From: Luscinia megarhynchos
Taxonomy: Eukaryota; Chordata; Aves; Passeriformes; Turdidae
Length of the DNA: 64,000 nucleotides
NCBI GenBank assembly: GCA_034336665.1
Contig: JAPFBE010000002.1
Coordinates: 17,834,906 to 17,898,905 of the forward strand
Direction: 5' to 3'
Shown: one piece after another, positions 52,531 to 62,499 of the stretch
Layout: the number at the start of each line of letters is the position of its first letter
Position numbering within the stretch: position 1 is the stretch's first letter
The notes under the pieces: model-generated
The model's database searches: none
Seen by the model: the letters and a program-made list of their open reading frames with translations, nothing else
What the model was told of the DNA's origin: nothing
Translations under genes and position numbers: made by a program

Positions 52531-53229
52531 AATCTAGGTGTGACCCAACACCAGGCTCCAAGAATCAGGTGGGCAGGAGACAGCTCTCCAGTCCTTAACC
52601 TCCATCTCCCAGGCTCTGAGGTCCGATACTTGCTGTAACAAATGGGAATCTCACCCATGAGCCATATTTCCATTTGGGCAATAGTGCTTGCTCTTTGCTT
52701 CACACTGCTATATAAATGGTCAAATGGAAATGTTAAATAATTAGTAGGTGGGCTGTATTTTGCAGCATAGCTGTGCATCTGCTGGTTTGCAGCAGAAACA
52801 CACAATGGGACTGTTTACGTCCCAAGTAAATCATACCTTCCTCTAACCCCCTACAAGTTAGCAATGAGGCAAGATGACCTAAAAAGAATCGTGACTCCAT
52901 AGCATGGAAAGTCTAAACACCACCTTCCTTCCTCCTAAATCACAAACACTGCTTAGAAGTTTATATTTAAAACTACAAGAGAGAGTGTAACCACTGCAAT
53001 GCACCGGGCTAGACCCAGCAAGGATCCACAGCTCCTTGGCAGAGGTACAAGCCTGCAGCAAGCAGTCCCAGCAGGAGCTCTGCACAAGACATCCATGACA
53101 GCTGCCCAAGTGATTTTCTGCTAAAGCCATGTTGAGCTGGAAGAAAACTGCCTAAAGAAAACCTTTTTATAAGAACTGGTTTAGCCTCATTTTTTTTTCT
53201 GAGGGAAATAACTAGGAAGTTCTGCTTTA

Positions 53230-53290
53230 TTAAAAAAAAAAAATCTAAAAAACCAAACTAACCAGAAAAAACAAACAAAAAAACAACCCA
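53230..53290 (+). repeat. A/C-rich low-complexity tract
   Basis: A 12-A-type run followed by AACCAAACTAACC and AAACAAACAAAAAAACAACCC; simple low complexity. Confidence 0.65.
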
Positions 53291-54505
53291 GCCCCACACC
53301 TGGGTTCCTAATTCAAAATGCAAATTTTCACTTATTTACAGATTAAAAATTTGGCTTGAAGTAACCCAAGACTGGTTTGGCAATACTAGCTTTTTACAAT
53401 TACAATAAATTGCTGTTGTTATTGTTGTTGCTGGAAGAAAAATTTGTGCTAAATGTTGAAGTCTAAGACTGTAAATTTTCAAGCTCTGAAAAGCTTTCAC
53501 AAGACAGAGAATAATCCTACTAATGTCACACTGTCTGGTCCCAGTAGCTTAGTCCAGATGACAGTCAGACTTGGATAAATTGCTCACATGAACATGACTC
53601 TCTGCTCATTTCAACAGTACAGGTTTTGAAGAGCAGCATTTCCAGGAGCCACACATCTTCAAGGACTCCTAGCCAAAGGCAGAAAGATGACTACAGTCCC
53701 TCAAACTCCAAGTCCAGAGGAGCCAAGGACTCCTAAAAGATCATTTGTCCTTTCTTTAATGATGTTCTAAGCAACCTCACACTAGCAGGCAGCTCACAAG
53801 CAGCAGCTACTTCAAGGATATTAATTAAATGAAGATCTTGAGCTGCATCAGTTGAACAGCAAATACAAGGCTGCTCTACAGCACCTGGAATCTGTCTTGG
53901 CATCAAAGCCCACTATACAAGACTTGGCAGAAGTCAGTAAACTCATTCCCATCATCAGCTTCATGATTTCTAGTATTGGCCTGTTCTGGACACACGTGGA
54001 GGACACTGCTCACATGCTGAGCAAGTGAGGCTGTACACAGCCAGCTGGCAGCACAGCCAGATCTGCAGCATCACACACTCCAGTTATTCCCTCTGAGAAG
54101 ATGTCTTGACCTTTACAACACGTGGCCAAGAGTATAAACAGATGGGATGACAGTGTGAACGGTACGGTCCCATCAATACAATCACACAACATCCCTGATA
54201 CATCTTGGTTGCCTAATTTCCTATCTCCCAACAGCAAGCATGGTACTGGGGAAAAGGCAGGTGGGCTGATCAAAACCCTTCAGGTGAAAAAATTCACCTG
54301 CTTTAGAAACACATGTAAGGATGTTGGAGCACTGCTTCCCTCCCGTGAAAAGCTGTGCAGAACAAAGGCATACTGCTTGCACCTAAGGTGCTATGGATTT
54401 GTGCAAGACCATTCCTAGAAGGAAATCTGGTAGGTGACCGCTGCCAAAAAGATGAAAAGCCTGTTGGTAAGACATCACATCCAAAAGGTGCTGCTCCATA
54501 GGCAA

Positions 54506-54538
54506 GGAGACAGAGAGAGAGAGACAGAGAGAGAGAGT
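54506..54538 (+). repeat. (GA)n microsatellite with interspersed C
   Basis: GAGACAGAGAGAGAGAGACA followed by further GAGAGAGAGAG; likely polymorphic in length. Confidence 0.9.
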
Positions 54539-55928
54539 ACTTGTACAACAAATCTTATATTTACCTCCAAGCAACTTCCTTGCGCTGAAAGGGAGCACCC
54601 TCGCCCCAGCAGACACTTGAAATTTTGCAGGTAATATGGGGATTGCCTGGAGTTTGGGGATTCAAAAATAGAAGAGGCTTTTCACCACAACTCCAGTTCA
54701 GATGGTGCTGAATCTTCAGTGCTGACTGCAGGATTGCCTGGCAAGAGGTGAGCTTCCCCTCCACCTGTGGAATGAAGCCCTCCCGAGGGACCTGTGTGTC
54801 TTAGGATAAAGGGAAAACCTTCTCTCCAGAAGAGATACAATGAATCGGTGCTGTTAGTCTGCTACAAAAAACACAATTCTGAATAGCCGGGTACCACACC
54901 CCAAAGCACATATTTCACGATCCTTATCTCTGCCGGGTTTGGTGGGTTCAGATTTTTCCTGCACAGCTATTAACAGCCCCAGATTTGAGTCATGGCAGAA
55001 GAAACTCAGACTGCCACTGAATTCCTTGGGTTTGACTGTAGGAAGCATATGGCTGTTTTTCCTCTCAGTGTGGATGCCAGCATAGGAAGACATGGGTGAA
55101 GACCATGTTCTGACACAGGATTACTTCACAGCACCTTCCATGATACAAAAAGTAATTTTGGATGCATTTAAAGTAGCAATGTCCTTGAGAGTCATGTTTT
55201 CTGCTGCTTCATGCAGCATGCACTACTCTGAAGACACCAGCTGGTGAAACAGAGGATGAGTGCAAATCCCCTTCACATCAGCATTGATGTGCCTGAGAAC
55301 CTGAGGTCAAGCTGTCAATCCAGCATCCCTGCCTCAAGAGGGATCTCCACACCAACCCCAGGCTGTTCTGCCAAGAGGAGATAACCTGATCTCGTGCCAT
55401 GAGGAAGGCACATTTTCCAGATAGGAAACATTAATAGAGGCTATTCTCCCAACAGTACTGTGTCAAGACACGGCACACATTTATATCAAGGCTGCTCCTA
55501 CAAGAAGAGCTGAACAGTTTCACAAAAACGCCTCCTGGCCCACAATGCATGCCCCTGCCCCAGCTCCTAACCCTGCTGTAAAGTCATTTCTGCAGTACTA
55601 AAGTTTTGTACCCTGCCTCATCAGTGAATTCATGCAGATGTTTCCATCTGTGCTAGCTATCCAGACTTCCTATGTGGGAAATGAAAAGAAACAGGCACTT
55701 GTCAGATGCCTCATCCTGATGAAAAAACCCAAAACAGACACTTCTAGGATAATCTTCCCAAAAAAAGAGACCAGATTTACCAAGGACAGATTATGTTTTC
55801 TGTCAAATTATTTTTTGGTGTTTAACCTGATAGTTTAAATTTATTATCTAAGTTATCTGAACTGGTTTATATCTCATGTGATTTTGCTTGTAATGGGAAC
55901 AAAAAATTATTTCTCCTCCCTGTTACTG

Positions 55929-56040
55929 CTCTCCAGGTGCTTTATAAAACTAAGTGCTAAGCACCTCCTAGAAACGCTGGACACACCAAGCTCCCCTATA
56001 ATCAGCCCCTCTGGGAATCCCTGCCCACACTCTGCAAGCC
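55929..56040 (+). repeat. Diverged duplicated segment, copy A
   Basis: Opens with CTCTCCAGGTGCTTTATAAA and continues through CTAAGCACCTCCTAGAAAC, ATAATCAGCCCCTCTGGGAA and CTCTGCAAGCC. The same succession of blocks, with substitutions and small gaps, recurs in the same orientation at 57523-57626. I see no reading frame or known family in it. It may be an old interspersed repeat or a local duplication. Confidence 0.6.
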
Positions 56041-57015
56041 CATACTATGCTACAGACACCACCAGGTAAGCAAGATAAATCCCAGGCTCCCCATTTCAAA
56101 GACTGATATTTCTTGTTCTCCTTGTAAGACAGCAACTCCCTGTGTCTGAAGAACCTCCATTACTCTGTCACCTTCCTTTTTCACTTTAAAAAACCCCAAA
56201 CAAAATAGAAACCATCTCCAAGAACACCATTACCTTTAAGACTGGTGTAAGCCTGCACTGCCTGAAAAAATCAGAGACCTCACCAAAATCCCTCAGTTTT
56301 GCAAGAGTTTTGCAAAGAGGACTCATATCCTGAACACATATGGAAACATAGCCTTCCCCAGACAGAAAACACATCTGCTGTGTCCCCAGACTGAAGGATG
56401 AAGGTGGGTCAGGAAGGGCTGGAGCCCTGGATATTTAAAATCAGCAGTGACTCCAAGCTAGTGACTCTTTTTGGGCTACAGGGCTGGAAAAATTAAATGT
56501 GCTTTTATAAGAACATCAACACCTGCAAACTTTCACGACAAAGCAGGGCTCCTCTGCACAGCTGACCTAGATGATGGCTTTCCAGCACAACAAGATGCAT
56601 CAAACCTTTGTCTGGTTCTGAGTTGCAGCAGAAACAGCATCAGCACCTGAAGACAGGTGCCCACGCTGACTTGACACCCACACAGTCACATGCACCTGCC
56701 TCCCCAGGTGACACCATACACTTCTCACCCTGAGACAACAGCAAGGGCCCCTCACATCTCTTTGGTAGTTGTTCCTTCAATAATGGAAAGGGAAGTTTTA
56801 AGGTTGAATACAAAGTTCTTCAGAAGTCAGTTTTAACTGAACACAAGTAACGATGTATGGCCACATACAGAAAGCCCCAACTAAAGTAATTCTGGCAATG
56901 TCCACTTATAAGCAGACTCGAGCTGTGAGTTTTCAGGGTTGTTTGACATGTATTCCATTGGAATAATCAGTGTGCTTGAAATCAAGAATTTTTTCCTTTC
57001 TGCTGTGATCCCACC

Positions 57016-57029
57016 TTTTTTTTTTTTTT
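57016..57029. repeat. Homopolymer T tract, about 14 T
   Basis: T run between CCCACC and GCTGCATTTC; no retroelement was recognised to its right on the minus strand. Confidence 0.8.
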
Positions 57030-57522
57030 GCTGCATTTCTGACTTCATCTAATAAGCTACTTTGACAGATCACAAGCTGGCTTTCTCCCATCAAACCTTT
57101 GGTTTTCATATTGGAATATAGCATTTCTAGTTTTCTGACCTGAATTGCTCTTAAATGGAAAAGTAAATGTCAATATACAGGTGAAAGACCCAAAAAAAAT
57201 CCCTAGTATGTCAGAGAAGCCACAGAAAACAGCCAAACAGCTGTTCAGTCCCAGCCCATCGATTTGTCAACACTCTGGTAACAAACAATCACATTAAATG
57301 ACATTATGGTTTATGACTCGGGATTTGGAAGTTGATGAGAAATTTCTACAGTTGATTCATGCTTCCTGAGACACATAACTAGCATTGCAATTGCACTATT
57401 TTACTACATTACATGAATAATTTTCCTTGTTGTTACATAAGTGTCTGGATCCAAATGATCAGAACTGATTTGGATCATATGAGTGGAAGGGGTTATATTT
57501 TCAGATCTACCATCTAATAATA

Positions 57523-57626
57523 CTCTCCTGGTGCTTTATAAACAGCTAATCACCTTCTAAACCACCACATTCTCACACTTATCCCTGAAATTAGCTCTTT
57601 TGGGAACTGCCTAGCCTCTTGCAGGC
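57523..57626 (+). repeat. Diverged duplicated segment, copy B
   Basis: CTCTCCTGGTGCTTTATAAA differs at one of 20 positions from copy A. CTAATCACCTTCTAAAC, AAATTAGCTCTTTTGGGAAC and CTCTTGCAGGC then follow in the same order. A short inverted repeat (57448-57476) lies just upstream of it. Confidence 0.6.
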
Positions 57627-59104
57627 ACTTTGTTCCATATCCCTCAAGTAAAATATGCTGTAGGGATTGCTTACAGACAGCAACAGCCAGCACACTACTT
57701 AAATTCACAGCTCCAAGTACAGGTCCTGCAAGTCCCCAAGGCAAAGAATAGAGACAGCAGCAGCAGCTCTCTCTATTCAAAGGACAGAGAGGTTTGGGGA
57801 GGCTGGGAGGGAAGAAAAACAGAGGCAGGTGCCCCTTGGACTGGAAATCTGCCCGGTATTTCCAGGTCTCAGTTTCTGAGCTAAGACTGAACTGATTTCA
57901 TTGATGGACAGTTTCAGGATGTCTCAAATGCATCCAAGCTCTGAGATGGCAGTACCACCTAAGCATCTCTGAGCTGATTTTAAACAAGACAGCTGAGACC
58001 CTGACAGGTGCACACCCGTGGTACGAGGAGGCAACAGGGCTCCACGCTTCTGGGAGGTCTGAGCACCTCAGGCAGCTCAGCTGCACCCATACGAGTTGTG
58101 GTCACCTCGATTTCAATGTAGACAAATACTTCAACAACTTTTTGCAACTCTTCTGACCTACTATGTGATTTCCATCAGGCACAAAAATTAATCAGCACTT
58201 GTTGTAGGTGCACACAGCATGGTACAAAGCTATTGAGCACCTGTACCAGCACTGGGAGCTCTGAGAAATTTCCTGCTGCAGTGACATATCCCTGCTCCAA
58301 ACGAGTAAACACACAAGTTAGTTTGATTGCTTTTGTTTTTTTTCTAAAAAACAAGACAAGCTGTTGTCGTTCTGGCACACAGCTCTGGCAGCACAAGTAA
58401 AAAGGCAAAGTTCTCAGCTGACCAGCTAAGACACTTGAGCTTCACAGGAATTCCCTAAAAAAAAAAAAGGAACTGTAATTCGCCAACTGAAATATTTTCA
58501 TTCGCCACATTAGGCTGAATCTAATTACACTGTTTCCTTACAATTGCATAGTACTAAGAGCTCCTTTAAGTAAAAAAGCTTAATGACTTTCCCACTGCAA
58601 TGCCTGCCTCAGAGCCCTTCACATCGCTGACAAGACGATTTGTTTGAAGAGCAGGTTGACGTCTAACAGAACTTAATTCAAGATTTCCACGATACATATT
58701 TTAATTATATTCCCGTGCTCAATCACCAGAATAACCTACACAGAGCCGTATATTCACCACTACACTAGCTCTGATCCCTTAAAATAAAAACTACCAAAAA
58801 AAAAAAAAATTAAAGGAGAAGACGAGGACATCGTGAAACACCGTGACTGTACTTCGTTCAAGTCTGAAAGGCATCTCTGCTCTGCTGGACATTGCATAGA
58901 GCGGGTGCAACCTGTACTCTGGCATGGCCCCAGCTCTGCTACCCAAGAAGAAGAGGAGGGTGTGTTTAATTCTGAACTACAGGCTCTGACCACTACCACC
59001 AGAACAAGGACTACTTTAAAAAATAATTCTTTTTTTCTTCTTTCCTCTCACGCACCCGCCCCCAAGGTTTTGCATGCTGGGGTACATTATTATTTTGCTG
59101 TTTT
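57627..59104. other. 5' end of BMP6 intron 1
   Basis: Sequence next to the CpG island. It holds a pair of ATTCGCCA sites (58478-58485, 58500-58507) in an AT-rich setting and an A run near 58795-58809. No coding sequence; the plus-strand frame that runs into exon 1 antisense is treated as spurious. Confidence 0.65.
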
Positions 59105-59263
59105 GCTAGAGGTTTTGCCTTTTCCCGAAGTGAGCTGCCCTCCTGGCCGAAACCCGCGCAGCCCAAGCTGGGTCCCAGCCGGGCAAAGCCCCGCCGGGGA
59201 GCGGCCGCCCGTCCGCACTGCCCGGGTGGGCTCGCACAGCCCAGGACTCGCTCCCTGCTCCCC

Positions 59264-59275
59264 GCACTCACCCAG
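59264..59275 (-). other. BMP6: BMP6 intron 1 splice donor (phase 1)
   Basis: Read on the minus strand, the exon end CTGG is followed by GTGAGTGC, a near-consensus U1 donor with GT at 59271-59270. The reading frame carries on beyond it only as non-homologous sequence, while BMP-family conservation stops exactly at this point. That fixes the exon boundary at 59272. Confidence 0.92.
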
Positions 59276-59677
59276 GTTGACGAAGCTCATGACCATGTCG
59301 GCGTCGTTGAGGAAGGCGCTGTCCTGCGGGCTGGGCAGCGGCGGGGCCGGGGTCGGCGGGCGGCCGCCGCCCTCCGCGCCCTCGGCCAGCGAGTGGTAGA
59401 GGTCCAGCATGAAGCGCGGTGCCGCCGTCAGCCGTCCCGGCGGCGGGGCCGGCGGCTCCCGCGGCAGCGGCCGGGGCCGGTGGGGCAGCCCCAGCACCGA
59501 GAGGATCTCCCGCTGCATCTCCCGCTTCTCGTGCGACTTGAGCCGCCGGTAGAGGAAGCCCGAGGCGGCGGCGGGCGGCGGTTCCCCGCCCTCGGCGGGC
59601 AGCGCGGGCTCGGCGGGGCGGCAGGCGCCGCTCAGCAGCGCCCAGCAGCAGCACAGCCAGGCCAGCCGGCGCGGCAT
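59272..59677 (-). CDS. BMP6: BMP6 coding exon 1 (signal peptide and N-terminal prodomain), partial gene
   Basis: Encodes 135 codons plus one base of the precursor of bone morphogenetic protein 6, a secreted TGF-beta-family ligand (roles in bone, and in hepcidin/iron control in mammals). Residues 1-20 ([20 protein letters not shown]) form a signal peptide with a basic start and a hydrophobic core. The conserved prodomain follows: [15 protein letters not shown] at 41-55, [15 protein letters not shown] at 57-71, [11 protein letters not shown] at 89-99, and [18 protein letters not shown] at 118-135. The [19 protein letters not shown] and [17 protein letters not shown] forms fit BMP6 better than BMP5, BMP7 or BMP8 as I remember them. 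The ATG has G at -3, and no in-frame ATG lies upstream. The exon ends CTG-G before GTGAGT. The split codon would become Val if exon 2 starts with T, as in the family's VNLVE. The mature cysteine-knot domain lies on later exons outside the window. The linker before QDSAFLN is shorter than I recall in human BMP6. Confidence 0.94.
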
Positions 59678-59810
59678 GGCGCTCGGCCGGCCGCGGGCGG
59701 GGGACGCGCCCGCTCCCCGCTGCGCCCGGGGGCTGCCCGCCGCCCTCCAGCCCTGCCCCCCGGCGGCGGGTTCGGCCCGGGCCGGCGGGGGGCGGCCAGG
59801 CCGGGGGGGC

Positions 59811-59828
59811 TCAGCGGATGCCGGGCAT
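59811..59828 (-). other. Upstream ORF 1 in the probable BMP6 leader (5 codons)
   Basis: Minus-strand ATG at 59828 reads ATG CCC GGC ATC CGC TGA, ending at 59811, 133 bases before the BMP6 ATG and out of frame with it. Relevant only if the transcript starts upstream of 59828, which the island extent makes likely. A short uORF of this kind could dampen initiation at the main ATG; that is inference. Confidence 0.5.
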
Positions 59829-59904
59829 GGCAGCGCTCCGCGGAGCCGCCCGCGCCCGGCGCCGCTCAGGTGCGGCGGGGCCGCCCCCGGCCCGCTCCGG
59901 CCGC

Positions 59905-59916
59905 TCAGCTCGCCAT
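59905..59916 (-). other. Upstream ORF 2 in the probable BMP6 leader (3 codons)
   Basis: Minus-strand ATG at 59916 reads ATG GCG AGC TGA, a minimal uORF ending at 59905, about 230 bases upstream of the BMP6 start. It has G at +4. Its presence in mRNA depends on an unmapped transcription start. Confidence 0.45.
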
Positions 59917-60122
59917 GCCCCTGCCCGGGGGAGCCGCGCCGGGCCGCGGGGGCTGCGTGCGGGGGCAGAAGGAGCAGGGTGAAGAGCGGCAAACTTTTCT
60001 CGCTGCCAGGGAGCGAGAGAGCGGGCGAGCGGCTCCTGCGGCGGCAGCCCCGGTCCCCGCGGGCTGGCCGGAGCGCGGCTGCTGACAGCGAAGGCAAATC
60101 AGCAGCGCGCCCGCCTCTCGGC

Positions 60123-60152
60123 GGGGCGGGCGGCCGCTCCTCCGGGGCGGGG
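60123..60152. promoter_or_regulatory. Paired GC boxes (Sp1/KLF-type)
   Basis: GGGGCGGG at 60123-60130 and GGGGCGGGG at 60144-60152 lie about 450-475 bp upstream of the BMP6 ATG, with centres about 21 bp (two helical turns) apart. They match the Sp1/KLF consensus. Such boxes are common in any CpG island, so function is only inferred. Confidence 0.55.
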
Positions 60153-60767
60153 AGCGGCGCAGGTAGCGCGGCCCCGCGGGGAGGGGGCGGCCGAGCAGGT
60201 TGAGAAGCGCTGGCCCCGTCGGATGTCACGCTGGAGCAGCGCTCCGCCAAACTGCGGCTCCGGCCGCTTCTGCCGCCAGACTCCGCCGGCTCGTTTCTTG
60301 TTAAAGGAAGGGTTTCGGCCACCCCTCCTGCCCCCAGCTGGTGTTGGCTATTTGTCCCGAAAATAGGTGGAGTTTTCTAAATCTGAATAAGTCTTGCCGT
60401 TCATTTTAGCAGGTTACGGCATACTACACAGTTTTGGTTTTTTTCTGGAGTATCTTGCGGAGCTGAACAGGGAACTGTGGTACACGGCTGGATGTACCCA
60501 GGTACCCCCCGCCAGCCCTGACCGATGGAGTACCGCTCTGCATCCTGTGAAGAAGGCTATACTGCCAGGAAAGAGCACACCCCTTCCTACAGTAATGCTG
60601 CAGCTCTGATTTCATCACTTTCATCAAAGAGTGAAAAAAACCCTCCCAAAACCCAGGCACCATGCAACACCCCAAAAACAGCAGCTTGGTTGAGCGAGAG
60701 GCAGCTCTCCCATACCCCGTTCTCTGACTTCATGGATCTTCCTCAGATCGGATGGGTAGAGCCAGTC

Positions 60768-60832
60768 TAGTCTCACCGAAATCAGTGCAATTGCTCTAGG
60801 TTTGAACTGGGATAATTTCATAGGAGTTGGCC
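60768..60832. repeat. Possible relic of an old amniote interspersed repeat (family 1, copy b)
   Basis: TCTCACCGAAATCAGTGCAA, then TTGCTCTAGGTTTGAACTGG, then ATAATTTCATAGGAGTTGGC keep the order and spacing of the family 1 motifs (CACTGA-x-TCAGTG, a GTTTAxACTGG-like block, a final TTGGCCC). It lies in the 5' flank of BMP6, about 0.5 kb beyond the CpG island. Confidence 0.4.
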
Positions 60833-62499
60833 CGTGAATAATAACTGGACCATTTGAAGTTACTGGCAAAATTTCCATTAACTTTATTAGAATCAGAATC
60901 TGGCAATAAGCTCGTATTCAGCTTCCCAGAGACACAGCTGAGAATATTCAGGACAGAATACGGTATTTTCAGAAGTGGAGGTTACGCTGAGCCTTCACAT
61001 CTCTGAAAGCGAGGTTACAGAAACGTGCTTTAACTGCACCAGTCAAGAAACACTGTAATGCTGGATATTTTAAAACTTGTTTTGATAGGAAAAAGGTCGT
61101 CTATAAGGAGATTCGAGCATAGCAGTCACGGGGGTGGGAGGAAAGAGTATGCAAGAGTATTTTTTTTCTTTTCCCAGATTGTGAAGACACTCGAAATTTG
61201 AAAATGCTGGTGCATGTGACGTGCTCCTTTTGCTGTAGTGGATCCCACTATCTTCATGAAAGGGTTCTGTGCTTCCCAGGAAAGGACTCAAGAAGACAAT
61301 GTCCAGGGAAATTTTCGTACTGCTGGTTCATTTATTCACTTTTCTCAAAATAGAGCAATGGGGTTGCTTTTATTAGATGGGGAGACTAGGGCTCACTCCC
61401 AGAGGGGAGGTGAGCAGCACACCTTTCCTTCTGTAAGGCAATGTGGGATCCTGCTGGGAAAACGCAGGTTCCCAGGAGAAGAGCAGGTGCCCAAACTGTC
61501 CTCTTGGTGAGCCGAGAGGGATGCAGGACATTTTGTAGCCCCTTAGAAAAGGCGTCTGGAGGTTGGGAGGAAGTGCAGGAGCCCTTAGGTGAGTGAGGGA
61601 CGTTTCCTAGGCAGGTACTTACTCCGGGGGTGGTGGGGGAGGAGAGCAGCCACTTTCCACAGACATTCACTTTCCGGTCTCTGAGCTTGTTTGGGTGTAG
61701 CTCCTGTCGCTGTGTCCAGAAAAGCTTTGTAACCTCGGCTTCCTGTTTTGACAATGAGAGAGGGAAGTGTCCCATTACACGGTTATTGCTGAAGAATGAA
61801 CCCTTCCATCCGAAGTGTCGCCTGCTTCTCTCGAAGATAGGAAGAGATGGTGCACATTTAGCAACTGTGGAGCAGCTCTTGGGTGTTTCTGCTCCTCTGA
61901 TTCTCAAACATGTATCACCTTTAAGTTTTTAATCTGAAATAGGGGTTACTGCAATAAACAGCAAGCTGGAAACATCCAGAGATCTGAGTTTAAAGGAGTC
62001 TGAGGACAGGGTCACACAGCAAACCTCTCAGCACTTCCCTCTTAAGTTACCTTCATTCTGGAGGTAAATTCCCTCGTGTAGGTGGGAAGTTAATGCCCTC
62101 CTTAAGAAGTCATTGCACTTTGGTAGGTTTACGTGATCCACTTTTTTCCCAGAAGTTGTTTCCCGATTTGTACACTACTTATGCCTGTAAATGACTCTTG
62201 CTTGTGGATGTGAATGCTTTACTGTGGGATTCAAATAATGCCATCAGACCTGTGAAAGTTACAGCATCACTCAGCAACTTGATGAGGTTAAGAAGAGCTA
62301 GGTATCCTTCCAGAGGTCATGTGCACTGACTGCTTTCAGATACTCCTGCCATCTGAAAGGGCAAGTTTCCCAAAAAGGATTTTAGGACTGGATCAGAGCT
62401 GAGTGCCTAACTCTCTGGAGGAGTGCAAAGGCTCTGTAATCTGCAACTGCTGCAGGCTGAGGCACACGTTTTAAGAGTTAAGCATATATTCTACAGCTA

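Larger units (their letters stand above)
52531..55928. other. Intronic stretch without genes
   Basis: Unique-looking sequence with the A/C tract (53230) and GA microsatellite (54506). No exon was recognised. Confidence 0.65.
1..59271 (-). other. BMP6: BMP6 intron 1 (3' part outside the window)
   Basis: The whole left part of the window lies downstream of the exon 1 donor in the gene's direction. None of the reading frames on either strand resembles BMP6 exon 2 (which should begin in the VEYDKEF region) or any other protein I recognise, apart from CR1. I therefore read it as a single intron of at least 59 kb. It is AT-rich and CpG-depleted, with two CR1 copies, several older repeat relics, short simple repeats, and a few CpG-retaining or motif-dense patches described separately. 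A long first intron fits mammalian BMP6 as I remember it. The intron assignment is an inference; no acceptor site is visible in the window. Confidence 0.8.
59105..60335 (-). promoter_or_regulatory. BMP6: CpG-island promoter and 5' UTR of BMP6
   Basis: CpG density rises abruptly near 59125 and falls near 60320, enclosing exon 1 and about 650 bp upstream of its ATG. I see no convincing TATA box at a suitable distance on the minus strand, so a dispersed CpG-island promoter is likely. GC boxes lie at 60123-60130 and 60144-60152. A CArG-like sequence with one mismatch (CGAAAATAGG) lies at 60358-60367, just outside the island. The transcription start cannot be fixed from sequence; somewhere in 59900-60330 is plausible. 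Confidence 0.8.

Noticed and set aside
58833..59399. 188-codon plus-strand frame
   Set aside because: It runs antisense into BMP6 exon 1 within the CpG island and has low-complexity Pro/Ser/Arg composition and no domain.
59393..60203. Long plus-strand frames (230 and 175 codons) in the CpG island
   Set aside because: Shadows of GC-rich sequence; Arg/Gly/Ala/Pro-rich with no family resemblance.
59090..60322. 410-codon minus-strand frame as the full BMP6 exon product
   Set aside because: It begins with GTG, has no ATG before 59677, and runs past the splice donor into non-homologous sequence. Only 59677-59272 matches the BMP family.
61386..61907. 173-codon minus-strand frame upstream of BMP6
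   Set aside because: It starts with TTG, has no recognisable domain, and shows no sign of an exon structure or promoter.
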